Below, one piece after another: positions 14,760 to 22,669 of a DNA stretch of 46,076 nucleotides (positions are counted from its first letter, which is position 1; every line of letters begins with the position of its first letter). Where the stretch lies: positions 1-46,076 of the forward strand of contig JBMZCV010000017.1 in the NCBI GenBank assembly GCA_049613665.1. The letters run 5' to 3'. The notes below the pieces were generated by a model. That model made no database searches. It saw nothing but the letters and a program-made list of their open reading frames with translations, and was not told the origin of the DNA. Origin of the DNA: JBMZCV01 sp049613665 (GTDB taxonomy: Bacteria > Bacteroidota > Bacteroidia > Chitinophagales > UBA2359). Made by a program: the position numbers and the translations under genes.

Positions 14760-16067
14760 CTACCCTCTGCCTCTTTTATGTCTGCCTTTGCCTTTATAAT
14801 AGTAGCTGGCAAATTTGCTATTCGGCTTTTTTTGGGCATATTTCACTTTAGTGCCTTCTTCTTCTCTTACTTTCTTATATAGCTCATCTAATCGAGTTTT
14901 GAAACGCAGCTCCAAAGCACGTTCTTGCTGTCTATGCTTTTGAGCTACTCTTTGCATAACCTCTCGGTGTTTGTTACGCAAATTCTTACGCATTATCTTA
15001 AATTTCTGTTGTAGCATCTGAATTTTTTGTCTATCATTTGCCACATCGAAACGTTCACGCCACTTAATTCCTTCCTTAATTTTTTCTGGGTTGCCACCTA
15101 ATTCGATATACTTTTCCAAAAACTCCTCTCGTTTTTCTTGTCTCACCATTGGGTCTAAGGCTTCGTATTGCTTACGCAAATCCCGACGACTCATTTTTTG
15201 CTTGCTATATTCTGCTGCTTGTGCTTCGGCTTTCGCTTTTGCATTCGTATATCGCACTTTTACCTTTTTGCGTCGTCCTTTAGGCGATACCTTTATTCTT
15301 GTTATTTTTCTACCTTTTTTGCCTTTTTGTGGGGGAGTTACTTTTATTTCTACTTCTTTAGGCGTAACTTTTTCCTCCACCAAAATATCATCAATGGTTT
15401 CTACCTTTGTTGTTTCGGCTACTGTCTCTTTTTCATTAGCTTCTTCCTCCTCTACTTCCTCTATTTGAGATAAAATTTCTTCGATATCTTCAGTAGAAAT
15501 ATCTTCCGAAAGGCTTTTATCCACCTCTACAATGACCATATTTTCAATAGGCTGTTCTGCTGGTGTTTCAGCTTTTACATCTGCTACTGTTTCAGTTTTT
15601 GTGGTGGCAGGTGTTTCAGTTTCTACATTTTCGGTTTCTGCAACAACATTGGGTTCTATTGATGAGTTTGTCGAAGCGATAATTTCTGGACTTTTAGGCT
15701 CTTCTTCAGGGCCTTCTATTGGGCCGAGTTCTGCTGCTGCTTCCTCTTCCTCACATCTTTCGAGTGCTTCTTCATAAGCCAACTCTTCCTCCAACTCATC
15801 GGTAGTATCTTCTAAGTCTTCAATGGCTTTTTCCACTTTATCTCTAAAGATGTCGAAAATACCCTTACGTTTTGGTTTTACTTCACCATTCAAAGCTTCG
15901 GCAGTTTTATTTTCGGCCGTATTTTTAGCTTCTTCTTCTGCTCTGCGTTGTTGTTCGTCTAAAACATCTTTCAAATCAGTTTGTATTTCGTTGGCTACTT
16001 CTTGAGCAACCTCTTTGGCTTGGTCTCGCAAAAAATCGAAAATACCTCTGCGTTTGCTTTGCGTCAT
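14760..16067 (-). CDS. Large charged protein with a duplicated GIFDxxRD motif and basic coiled-coil C-terminus
   Basis: 435 residues, no family recognised. No signal peptide or membrane span is evident. The motif KRRGIFDFLRDQ (5-16) recurs as KRKGIFDIFRDK (66-77), each followed by an acidic amphipathic helix. Residues about 80-240 are extremely acidic (Glu/Thr/Val rich). From about 245 the chain turns strongly basic, with KGKKGRKITRIKVSPKGR and a long Lys/Arg/Gln helix (about 285-405) of likely coiled coil. It ends in KGKGRHKRGRG. The acidic-then-basic layout suggests a scaffold or nucleic-acid or ribosome-associated protein, but that is only inference from composition. It lies upstream of the small membrane protein on the same strand. 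Confidence 0.65.
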   Translation of the reverse strand: MTQSKRRGIFDFLRDQAKEVAQEVANEIQTDLKDVLDEQQRRAEEEAKNTAENKTAEALNGEVKPKRKGIFDIFRDKVEKAIEDLEDTTDELEEELAYEEALERCEEEEAAAELGPIEGPEEEPKSPEIIASTNSSIEPNVVAETENVETETPATTKTETVADVKAETPAEQPIENMVIVEVDKSLSEDISTEDIEEILSQIEEVEEEEANEKETVAETTKVETIDDILVEEKVTPKEVEIKVTPPQKGKKGRKITRIKVSPKGRRKKVKVRYTNAKAKAEAQAAEYSKQKMSRRDLRKQYEALDPMVRQEKREEFLEKYIELGGNPEKIKEGIKWRERFDVANDRQKIQMLQQKFKIMRKNLRNKHREVMQRVAQKHRQQERALELRFKTRLDELYKKVREEEGTKVKYAQKKPNSKFASYYYKGKGRHKRGRG

Positions 16068-16147
16068 TAGTTTAGATTTAAAAAAATTAGGTAATTAAAT
16101 AAATAATCGGAAAAGTTTGTGCTACAAATCTTGAAAAATAACATACT

Positions 16148-16252
16148 AAGTGGTTAGACAAAAATAATGATACATCTCGTTGAAACCAACACGCTACTTT
16201 TCAATGTGTTAGTTTAAATTGTCCTTTTGCTTCCATATAGTGCTTGGCACTT
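16148..16252 (-). repeat. Family B repeat, copy B4
   Basis: 105 bp in reverse orientation, ending AGTGCTTGGCACTT at the right. Read on the minus strand it has the internal CTAACAC/GTGTTGG stem, like B3 and B7. The far end is slightly diverged (AAGTGGTTAG instead of AAGTAGTC). Confidence 0.75.
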
Positions 16253-16633
16253 TTTTAGATTAAAAATATGATAATCTAAAAAAACATTGCAACATTTTTC
16301 GTTACATAAATATGGCAAAAAAATGTGAGGAATAAAAAACATTTCTGCTTTACTTTTAAAAAAAACGTTTTTTTTGTAACTTGCCATTATAGCATATAGC
16401 TAAAAAAAATTAGCTTTTAACAAAAAAACTATTTAAGTGTTGTTTTTAAGCAAAAAAACTCATTCAACATTTTTGTTATTCAATATTTTGAGTTGTTAAA
16501 TTTTTTTTTTAAGCAAACGACTTAGCTATTTAAACACAAATAAGTTGCTGTATTTAATGCTTTTTCACACCAAAAACAATATTTTTTAATGAGCTAATGA
16601 CATTTTTATAACAGTTTGGGTGTGAACTTTTGC

Positions 16634-16706
16634 GATAAAAAATCAGGCTATTTACCTTTAGGCTTTTTTCAGCCAAAATTGTCGCCATGCAAATAGTTAT
16701 AAAAAT
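16634..16706 (+). repeat. Diverged repeat segment (type D)
   Basis: GATAAAAAATCAGGCTATTT followed by AGCCAAAATTG matches 21621-21695 (GATAAAAAATCAGACTATTT then AGCCAAAATTG). Boundaries are unclear. Confidence 0.45.
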
Positions 16707-16746
16707 TCAAAACGCCATTCATTTGGTCTAGTCGCATTAGTATTTA

Positions 16747-16850
16747 AATAGTCGTTCAGAAGTTTTTGGGCATTTCAGTACAAAATAACACCTTGATTGT
16801 CAATGCGTTAGCCACTAAACGAATGCTTTATTAAATAATACTTGGTACTT
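16747..16850 (-). repeat. Family B repeat, copy B5
   Basis: 104 bp in reverse orientation, sharing with B6 the run TCGTTCAGAAGTTTTTGGGC and the stem TTGATTGTCAA. It ends CTTGGTACTT about 68 bp before the DUF4129 gene. Confidence 0.85.
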
Positions 16851-16899
16851 AATATGACTTTTTTGGCGAAAAAAGTAACTTTATTTCCAGCTTATCTTA

Positions 16900-16907
16900 T
16901 AAATTTG
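16900..16907 (+). promoter_or_regulatory. Minus-7 element (TAAATTTG) before the DUF4129 gene
   Basis: TAAATTTG fits TAnnTTTG exactly. It ends only 10 bp before the ATG at 16918, so the transcript would be almost leaderless, or a later start (ATG at 16963) is used. Confidence 0.4.
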
Positions 16908-16917
16908 AAAAAAGGAT

Positions 16918-17670
16918 ATGTTTTTTATAAAAAAAAGTAGTAGCTGTTTTTATCAATACATAATGATTTGTTTTTTTATGATGATGTATATGTTAAATAT
17001 ACCAAACATCGCAGCAGCACAAGAGTTGGATTCTTGTTTTGTAAAAAATGATTATGTTATCGAAAAGCGTTCTTTTGATGCCGAAAAAATGGAAAGCTAT
17101 ACAAAACAAAGAGCTTTTAATTATAATAAACTTCCACCTAAACCTAATCCGCTCGAACAGTTTTTGTATTGGTTGAGTCAAAAATTGGATAGCATATTTG
17201 GCTCAAAAACAAGTAGTAATGTATGGTTTTACTTAAAATATATACTGCTGTTAATTGCACTATATATTGTATTAAAAACTTTTTTGAAAGTGGATATCAA
17301 TGGTTTGTTTTTTAAACAATCGCAGAAAAACAGCAGACATCTCAAACATAGCGAGTTGGTAGAAAATATTCACGAAATAGATTTTGAAAAAATGATTGAA
17401 GCAGCAGTCAGCAAAAAAATGTATCGACTAGCAGTGCGATTATATTATTTGAAAACGCTAAAAAAACTTACTGATAGTGATTTGATACATTGGCAAATCA
17501 ATAAAACAAACCTCGACTACATTCGTGAAATGCAAACAAAGCCTTTGCACAAGGATTTTCGACAACTTACACATTGGTTCGATTATGTTTGGTATGGCAA
17601 TTTTGAATTAACAACAGAAGATTTTGAAGATATTCAAGCACGCTTTTTGACTTTTGAACAAGAAATTTAA
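16918..17670 (+). CDS. DUF4129-like membrane-anchored protein
   Basis: 250 residues. An N-terminal signal or anchor (KK followed by a Met/Phe-rich core, ending NIAAAQ at about 35) precedes a short extracytoplasmic part with LPPKPNPLEQFLYWLSQKLD. A membrane span lies at about 100-120 (WFYLKYILLLIALYIVLKTF). A cytoplasmic C-terminal domain follows with AVSKKMYRLAVRLYYLKTLK and IHWQINKTNLDYI, then FDYVWYGNFELT, the helical pattern of DUF4129. In related bacteria such proteins neighbour MoxR/BatA-type genes or transglutaminase-like genes; none is here. The stop codon falls in a possible remnant of a family B repeat (TTTAAGTGC). A shorter start at 16963 is possible. Confidence 0.75.
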   Translation: MFFIKKSSSCFYQYIMICFFMMMYMLNIPNIAAAQELDSCFVKNDYVIEKRSFDAEKMESYTKQRAFNYNKLPPKPNPLEQFLYWLSQKLDSIFGSKTSSNVWFYLKYILLLIALYIVLKTFLKVDINGLFFKQSQKNSRHLKHSELVENIHEIDFEKMIEAAVSKKMYRLAVRLYYLKTLKKLTDSDLIHWQINKTNLDYIREMQTKPLHKDFRQLTHWFDYVWYGNFELTTEDFEDIQARFLTFEQEI

Positions 17671-17693
17671 GTGCTAATATCTGAACGGCTATT
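17669..17693 (+). repeat. Possible deleted family B remnant at a gene end
   Basis: AAGTGC (left end of family B) is followed after a few bases by CTGAACGGCTATTT, which resembles the right end (CTGAACGACTACTT). The middle of the element would be deleted. The DUF4129 stop codon overlaps its first bases. Confidence 0.4.
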
Positions 17694-17740
17694 TAATTTA
17701 GGGGTTGTTTAGATTTAAAACAATAAATTTTATAGCAAAT

Positions 17741-17778
17741 AAGGTGGAAAGATACTTTATAAAGTACCTTTCCACCTT
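17741..17778. terminator. Intrinsic terminator-like hairpin
   Basis: AAGGTGGAAAG (17741-17751) pairs with CTTTCCACCTT (17768-17778), and the loop contains the palindrome TACTTTATAAAGTA. It lies 70 bp after the DUF4129 stop. There is no strong T-run directly after it. Confidence 0.6.
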
Positions 17779-17875
17779 GCAAATACAAAAAACTTCAATG
17801 TATTTTCATTATCGTTTTATCAATAATACCAAACCTTACTTATAATATTGCCATACCATCTAAATAAAAAAAACG

Positions 17876-17938
17876 ACACGCCCTTTTTGGTTGCTGGTGA
17901 TAACACGCAGCAACAGCGAGAGTTGTCGTCTTTTTTGA
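17876..17938 (-). repeat. Third repeat type, copy C2, forming a hairpin
   Basis: On the minus strand it contains CTCTCGCTGTTGCTGCGTGT then TATCACCAGCAACC, matching C1 at 6296-6350. In this copy ACGACA and TGTCGT frame the repeat and are followed by a T-run, so it can serve as a terminator for the gene at 17976, whose stop is about 38 bp away. Confidence 0.65.
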
Positions 17939-17975
17939 ACAGAATAAAAGCGTAATGCTTTGTCTAAGGATTAAT

Positions 17976-18950
17976 TTATTGCTTCTGCAACTTCAAACTG
18001 CCCAAAACTTTGCCCTCTTGCACCATTTTTAGTAAATAAATACCTTTTGGCAAATGTTCATTGGCAACTTTTATAGTTTCATTTTCCAATGAATAGCTAT
18101 TTAGCAATTGTCCTTTGATGTTGTAGAGTTGCAGAGTTGAAATTGTATTTGTGGCATGTTTCGCTTTAATTTGCCAAGCACTACTTGCAGGATTAGGCGA
18201 CACCTCAACAAAGCTCTCCATAGTATTTTGTGAGCTATTTTCTTCGATATTCAAAGTCATTTCCATTGCTGTTTCTATTTCGAAATTGTCGCAATAGCTG
18301 CCCCAATGGTCATTTTCCATAATGGTTTGCCCTCTTCTCTGATGACAAAAAAGCGTTGAACGCCAAGTGTCTGGAAAATAATCTACCACACGCATAGAAT
18401 CGCAGCCAACCCCTTCTATCCAAGCATAATCAAACGCTTCTGGTATATCCCAAGTAGTATTAGACGCATTGACAGTAGCAGGTAATCTTGTGAGGTGTAT
18501 GCGTTTTCGCCATTCGCCGCTTTCTAGCTGCACTTCATCAACTTCGTTTACGATATGCGGCAAAGTAATGATAATCTCTTCCCAAGATGAGACAATTTGC
18601 AAATCGAAGGTATCGCCTGCTTGCACACTAAAATCATAAATCAAAAATTCGGCTTGAAAAGCTTCGTGATAGTGATATACCTTTCGGCTACTGATGTCTT
18701 CTCGTACATAAAAGCTTTGTATAAGCGTTTCTGAATAAATGTCGTATTCTTCGATACAATCATAGATTTGTCCATTTATGAGTGTATCTCGTTCGCTCAT
18801 TCGCAAATCTGTCACATACCAGCCACAGGAAGCTTGCCCAACTCGCCAAGCCGATGACTCTTCCAACAATCTAGTATAGTTTGCGTTTTGTGCTACGACA
18901 CTTAAAAAATTAAAAATGATGATAAAACATATTACCGCTAATTTTTTCAT
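17976..18950 (-). CDS. Secreted protein with T9SS sorting domain, function unknown
   Basis: 324 residues. A signal peptide is visible (about 1-20, ending SVVAQ). The middle region has no recognised catalytic motif; it contains several Trp/Tyr-rich strands and Cys residues (ASCGWYV, YDCIEEYD, GVGCDSMRVVDYFPD), suggesting a disulfide-bearing beta-rich domain. The last 75 residues (VEVSPNPASSAWQIKA ... LPKGIYLLKMVQEGKVLG) are a type A T9SS C-terminal domain, so it is secreted through the type IX system. Monocistronic, with a TATTTTTG minus-7 element about 45 bp upstream. Confidence 0.75.
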   Translation of the reverse strand: MKKLAVICFIIIFNFLSVVAQNANYTRLLEESSAWRVGQASCGWYVTDLRMSERDTLINGQIYDCIEEYDIYSETLIQSFYVREDISSRKVYHYHEAFQAEFLIYDFSVQAGDTFDLQIVSSWEEIIITLPHIVNEVDEVQLESGEWRKRIHLTRLPATVNASNTTWDIPEAFDYAWIEGVGCDSMRVVDYFPDTWRSTLFCHQRRGQTIMENDHWGSYCDNFEIETAMEMTLNIEENSSQNTMESFVEVSPNPASSAWQIKAKHATNTISTLQLYNIKGQLLNSYSLENETIKVANEHLPKGIYLLKMVQEGKVLGSLKLQKQ

Positions 18951-18994
18951 GGTCTTATATATTTATTTAGGTGTAAAAGAAAAATCTTATGCAA

Positions 18995-19002
18995 CAAAAA
19001 TA
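18995..19002 (-). promoter_or_regulatory. Minus-7 element (TATTTTTG) of the secreted protein gene
   Basis: CAAAAATA on the plus strand reads TATTTTTG on the minus strand and fits TAnnTTTG. It lies 44 bp before the ATG. A/T tracts make chance matches likely, so confidence is modest. Confidence 0.4.
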
Positions 19003-19092
19003 AATTTATTTCCTAATAGAAACAAGGTACAAATCACGATAAAAAAGGTAGTTTTCACGAAAAATGCTAGAAAGCGAATGTAATCGCCCTTT

Positions 19093-20226
19093 TTATTGAG
19101 CATAAATAATTAATTCTTGGCCTATTTTCAAATGTGAATTAGGCAACTTATTGATAGTCTGAATTTTTTTGACAGTAGTATTGTAGCGTCGAGCCAAGCT
19201 ATATAAAGTATCTCCTTTCTTAACAATATATTTTACTTTTAAGGCTTTTTGATTTTTTTCTTTTGAAACAACATTTTCAACTGCTGGCTGTTGTTTATTT
19301 TTTCCTCTCAAAACTACCGTTTCGCCTGTTTTTGGTACCATGCCTTTTGTCATGCGATTACGTCTGTAAAGTGATTTTGTTTTAATGCCATACAATCTAG
19401 CTATCGTTTCCATTGTTTCATCTTTCGTCACTTTATGCTTTTTAATACCTTTTGGCCCTCTTGATTTGGGTTGCTGTAAATAAATTACGGTGTTAGCTTG
19501 CACAGTATCTGTATAACTCAAATTATTGTATTTCAACAATTTGTCTAAGCTCAACTTATAAGCGGCTTCAATACGGTCTGGCGTAATAGCACAATCAAAC
19601 ATGACGGTTTTTATGCCATTATAAGTGCTTGGTTTTGCCACAATTTCTTTCGTGCAGTTGCCAAGTGGCAAATTATCTGCTTTATCAAATTTAAACAATT
19701 CATAACGCTTTATAAGTATCACCAATTCTTTTGCATACTTTGGATTTGTGGCATAGCCAGCTTCTTTCAAGCCATAAGCCCAACCTCTATAATCGGTTTT
19801 CTTTATTTTAAACAATTTGCCATATCGCTTATTGTGCAACAAAAAATTTGAATGGTCGATATAAGAGGCATAATGGCTTTTATATCTTCTAAAACATTCT
19901 TTCCTTCTGTCGTCATTGGCATATATGCGTTGTCCTTTCCATGAACGGTGACATTTGATGCCAAAATGGTTTTTACCTTTTTTTACTAAAAAACTATTAC
20001 CAAATTTCGATTCTAAAATACCTTGAGCAAGTGTAATGCTTGCAGGAATTTCGGTACGTTTCATTTCAGAAATAGCGATATTTTTGTAATTATCAATGTA
20101 TTTTTCTACGCTAACTTTTTTTCCTTTTTGGCTTTTTTGTGCATACAAAGGAAAACATGTAATAGGCAGAAACAAAAAGCTTGCTATACAATAAAGCAAG
20201 ATATTGTTGGTAGAGTGATTCATCAT
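19093..20226 (-). CDS. Glucosaminidase with two LysM domains
   Basis: 377 residues. A signal or anchor (about 1-29, ending FPLYAQ) is followed by a glucosaminidase domain (about 42-180) with ITLAQGILESKFGNSFL, in which Glu72 fits the catalytic acid of the FlgJ/LytG family, then KNHFGIKC and YASYIDHSNFLLHNKRY. Two LysM peptidoglycan-binding modules follow at about 265-308 (VTKDETMETIARLYGIK) and 331-376 (VKKGDTLYSLARRYNTT). It should cut the glycan strand between GlcNAc and MurNAc in the periplasm during wall growth or remodelling. It starts with two Mets; either may be used. Monocistronic. Confidence 0.9.
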   Translation of the reverse strand: MMNHSTNNILLYCIASFLFLPITCFPLYAQKSQKGKKVSVEKYIDNYKNIAISEMKRTEIPASITLAQGILESKFGNSFLVKKGKNHFGIKCHRSWKGQRIYANDDRRKECFRRYKSHYASYIDHSNFLLHNKRYGKLFKIKKTDYRGWAYGLKEAGYATNPKYAKELVILIKRYELFKFDKADNLPLGNCTKEIVAKPSTYNGIKTVMFDCAITPDRIEAAYKLSLDKLLKYNNLSYTDTVQANTVIYLQQPKSRGPKGIKKHKVTKDETMETIARLYGIKTKSLYRRNRMTKGMVPKTGETVVLRGKNKQQPAVENVVSKEKNQKALKVKYIVKKGDTLYSLARRYNTTVKKIQTINKLPNSHLKIGQELIIYAQ

Positions 20227-20436
20227 AGACTACTATTTTTCTAAGTTGTGTAGTGCAAATTTCATATTTTTTTTTCAATTGTCATAATATTGCAATCCAC
20301 TTGATTAAAAAGAATATATAAACTCTTGTTTATCAAGCTATTACAAGTCAAAAAAATAAAAAGTTTGCATCAATATTTTAGCTAATACTGTGCCATTTTA
20401 AATACTCAATATTCGTATGTTTGTGTTAAATGTGTT

Positions 20437-20985
20437 TTATAAAGGTAGTTTGAACTGCTTACGATACAATACGCACATTTTTAGTCTTTCGTCATTGAGC
20501 AAAAGCGGATGAGCAAAAGTTGCTACTTTCGTCATGCCTATTTTTTGCATAATGCGTTCCGATTTTTTATTAGGTACAGGAGTTACCGCATATACTTCGT
20601 TTAAATGTAGCACCTCAAAAGCATATTTCAAACATCTTTTAGCTCCTTCTGTCGCATAGCCATTATTCCAAGTATGCTCGGCGAGTCGCCAGCCAATATC
20701 TACAAAAGGCGTAAAGTCACATTCATAATCTTGTGCCGATAAGCCAATAAAACCTATCATTTCGTTTGTTTCCAATATTTCTACTGCAAAATAACAAAAA
20801 CCTTTATTGTTATATTCTTTTTGCATAGCTTCGATAAAACTAGCGGTTTGAGCTTCGCTTTTTACACTCGAAAAAAAACGCATCACTTCTTTATTGGCAC
20901 TAATAGCAGCCATTTTTTGCACATCTGTGTCTCGCCAATTTCTAAAACCTAATCTTTGTGATTGAAAAATATATTTGTTTAGCAT
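20437..20985 (-). CDS. GNAT acetyltransferase, RimJ/RimL-like
   Basis: 182 residues from the ATG at 20985 (MLNKYIFQSQRLGFRNW). An open frame extends back to 21081, but it would run through the terminator of the upstream RRM gene, so the shorter start is preferred. Features are IFQSQRLGFRNWRDTDVQ (RimJ/L N-terminal strand), IGWRLAEHTWNNGYATEGAK (acetyl-CoA pyrophosphate loop, a W-x-x-G-Y-A-T-E-G-A variant) and NKKSERIMQKIGM (C-terminal helix and strand). It probably acetylates an amino group of a protein or small molecule; the target is unknown. Confidence 0.85.
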   Translation of the reverse strand: MLNKYIFQSQRLGFRNWRDTDVQKMAAISANKEVMRFFSSVKSEAQTASFIEAMQKEYNNKGFCYFAVEILETNEMIGFIGLSAQDYECDFTPFVDIGWRLAEHTWNNGYATEGAKRCLKYAFEVLHLNEVYAVTPVPNKKSERIMQKIGMTKVATFAHPLLLNDERLKMCVLYRKQFKLPL

Positions 20986-21023
20986 AAATAATAATATGTT
21001 ATTAAAAAAATTAAACAAAAAAA

Positions 21024-21049
21024 AGCCTCTATAAATAAATATAGAGGCT
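21024..21049. terminator. Intrinsic terminator of the RRM gene
   Basis: AGCCTCTAT (21024-21032) pairs with ATAGAGGCT (21041-21049) with an 8-nt loop. On the minus strand it is followed by a long T-run (A-run at 21017-21023 on the plus strand). It starts 35 bp past the RRM stop. Confidence 0.85.
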
Positions 21050-21083
21050 TTAGTTTTAACGCAAAAAATGCGTTTTGTCAATT

Positions 21084-21398
21084 TTAGTATCTTCTGTTGT
21101 TGCCATAACCACCACGGTTGCCATAGCCACCGCCGCCACGGTTATTATCTCTTCTTTCTCTTGGCTCTGCTTTTTTCACAACAATTGTTCTTCCATCTAC
21201 ATCCGTATCATTCAAAGCATCAATAGCGTTTTGAGCTTCATCATCATTAGGCATTTCGACGAAACCGAAACCTTTTGATTTTCTTGTAAATTTGTCCATA
21301 ATAATTTTTACAGTATCTACATCACCAAATTCTTCGAAGTAATCCCGTAAAATGTCTTCTCGTGTGTCAAAGTTTAACTTTGCTACAAAAATGTTCAT
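21084..21398 (-). CDS. RRM RNA-binding protein with Gly/Arg tail
   Basis: 104 residues from the ATG at 21398 (MNIFVAKLNF); an in-frame extension to 21461 would pass through the promoter. One RNA recognition motif: RNP2 IFVAKL (3-8) and RNP1 KGFGFVEM (42-49). The tail (85-104) is Arg/Gly/Asn/Tyr rich (NNRGGGGYGNRGGYGNNRRY). Such short RRM proteins are common in Bacteroidota, often in several paralogues, and bind single-stranded RNA; some influence mRNA levels. It has its own promoter element (21459) and terminator. Confidence 0.92.
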   Translation of the reverse strand: MNIFVAKLNFDTREDILRDYFEEFGDVDTVKIIMDKFTRKSKGFGFVEMPNDDEAQNAIDALNDTDVDGRTIVVKKAEPRERRDNNRGGGGYGNRGGYGNNRRY

Positions 21399-21458
21399 AA
21401 AAAAATAATTTAAAATAAAATAATGTGATATAATAAAGTGACCTTTACTAATCTGTTG

Positions 21459-21466
21459 CAAAGGTA
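21459..21466 (-). promoter_or_regulatory. Minus-7 element (TACCTTTG) of the RRM gene
   Basis: CAAAGGTA on the plus strand reads TACCTTTG on the minus strand, an exact TAnnTTTG match followed by C as is common. It lies 60 bp before the ATG at 21398. No clear minus-33 TTG was seen. Confidence 0.55.
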
Positions 21467-21620
21467 ATCTAATATTTTTAACATTGTTGCTTTTATAGCA
21501 TAAAAGTTTGCTAATTTTTTAATTTAGTTGCAAAAATTACAAATTATATTTTTTTAAGGTCTGTTTATTATCTTAACAATAAACTTTATTGTCATTACCA
21601 TTTAAATCTAGGCTTTTAAG

Positions 21621-21695
21621 ATAAAAAATCAGACTATTTTCTTTTAAGCAAAGTCGTTTTTGAGCCAAAATTGCTACAACATAAATCGTTAGGAG
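21621..21695 (+). repeat. Diverged repeat segment (type D)
   Basis: GATAAAAAATCAGACTATTT ... GAGCCAAAATTG matches 16634-16706. The tail, with ACAACATAAAT, also resembles 45060-45080. The end touches the stop of rfbA. Boundaries are uncertain. Confidence 0.45.
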
Positions 21696-22555
21696 AATTT
21701 TACCAAATCTACTAAATAATTTCCATAGCCACTTTTCAACAATGGTTCTGCCAACTTCATGAGTTGTGCTTTATCAATAAAACCTTTGTTGTATGCAATT
21801 TCTTCGATACACCCAACTTTCAAGCCCTGTCGTTTTTCGATAACCTGCACAAACTGACAAGCCTGCATCAAAGAATCGAAAGTACCTGTATCTAGCCAAG
21901 CTGTTCCTCTATCCAAAACGGCTACATTTAGCTCTTTTCGTCTCAGATATTCTCGGTTTACATCCGTAATTTCGTATTCGCCTCTAGCACTAGGTTTCAG
22001 ATTTTTGGCTATTTCCACTACTTGATTGTCGTAGAAATAAAGTCCTGGAACAGCAAAATGTGACTTTGGTTTAGTAGGTTTTTCTTCTATCGAAATCGCT
22101 TTTTGGTTTTCGTCAAACTCCACAACGCCATAACGCTCTGGGTCTGAAACGTGATAAGCGAAAATCAAACCACCTTTTATATCTGTACATTCTTCGAGCT
22201 GCATCTGAAATTTTGAACCATAAAAAATATTATCGCCCAAAACTAAAGCTACGCCATCGTCGCCAATAAATTCTTCGCCCAACACAAAAGCTTGTGCCAA
22301 ACCATTTGGATTTTCTTGTACCATATACTCAAATCGACAACCCAAATGACTGCCATCGCCCAGCAATTGTTTGAAAAAAGGCAAATGTATTGGTGTCGAA
22401 ATAATAAGTATTTCTTTGATACCTGCCAACATCAAAGTCGATAATGGGTAATAAATCATCGGTTTATCGTAAATTGGCATAATTTGTTTGCTGATAGCCA
22501 GCGTAATCGGATAAAGGCGAGTTCCCATGCCGCCTGCAAGAATAATTCCTTTCAT
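21689..22555 (-). CDS. rfbA: Glucose-1-phosphate thymidylyltransferase
   Basis: 288 residues, the usual length of RmlA/RfbA. The N-terminus MKGIILAGGMGTRLYPIT carries the nucleotide-binding G-x-G-T-R-L signature, followed by SKQIMPIYDKPMIYYPL. Also present are LVLGDNIFYG (metal-binding Asp), GVVEFDENQKAISIEEKPTK, VPGLYFYDN, and WLDTGTFDSLMQA. It joins dTTP and glucose-1-phosphate to give dTDP-glucose, the first step toward dTDP-rhamnose and related sugars. The rest of the rml pathway is not in this window and the gene is 12 kb from the exopolysaccharide locus, so it may supply several glycans. A minus-7 element lies 25 bp upstream. Confidence 0.95.
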   Translation of the reverse strand: MKGIILAGGMGTRLYPITLAISKQIMPIYDKPMIYYPLSTLMLAGIKEILIISTPIHLPFFKQLLGDGSHLGCRFEYMVQENPNGLAQAFVLGEEFIGDDGVALVLGDNIFYGSKFQMQLEECTDIKGGLIFAYHVSDPERYGVVEFDENQKAISIEEKPTKPKSHFAVPGLYFYDNQVVEIAKNLKPSARGEYEITDVNREYLRRKELNVAVLDRGTAWLDTGTFDSLMQACQFVQVIEKRQGLKVGCIEEIAYNKGFIDKAQLMKLAEPLLKSGYGNYLVDLVKFS

Positions 22556-22579
22556 GTTTTTGTTAGTTTTTTTTTAGGG

Positions 22580-22587
22580 CAAATATA
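22580..22587 (-). promoter_or_regulatory. Minus-7 element (TATATTTG) of rfbA
   Basis: CAAATATA on the plus strand reads TATATTTG on the minus strand, an exact TAnnTTTG match, 25 bp before the rfbA ATG. No clear minus-33 element was seen. Confidence 0.5.
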
Positions 22588-22669
22588 GTTATTTAATTCT
22601 TAAATGTTAAAAAAAGGCTGGCTATTTTCCATGACACAAAAGACAAAACAAGCGACATAAAAATAATAT

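Larger units (their letters stand above)
16068..16917. other. Intergenic region rich in repeats, no gene
   Basis: 850 bp between divergent genes. It contains two complete family B copies (16148-16252 and 16747-16850) and a segment at 16634-16706 that resembles one near 21621-21695. It ends in the likely promoter of the DUF4129 gene. Long A and T tracts fill the rest. No coding frame is supported. Confidence 0.65.
17671..17975. other. Intergenic region between convergent genes, no gene
   Basis: 305 bp holding the possible B remnant, the terminator of the plus-strand DUF4129 gene, and copy C2 of the third repeat downstream of the minus-strand gene. No coding sequence was seen. Confidence 0.6.

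Noticed and set aside
15091..15777. Long plus-strand open frames opposite the charged protein
   Set aside because: They are shadows caused by the strong Glu/Lys codon bias of the minus-strand gene and are Ser/Phe-rich, as expected for antisense.
20986..21081. N-terminal extension of the GNAT protein at 20437
   Set aside because: It would run through the terminator hairpin of the RRM gene, and the RimJ/L domain starts naturally at the later ATG.
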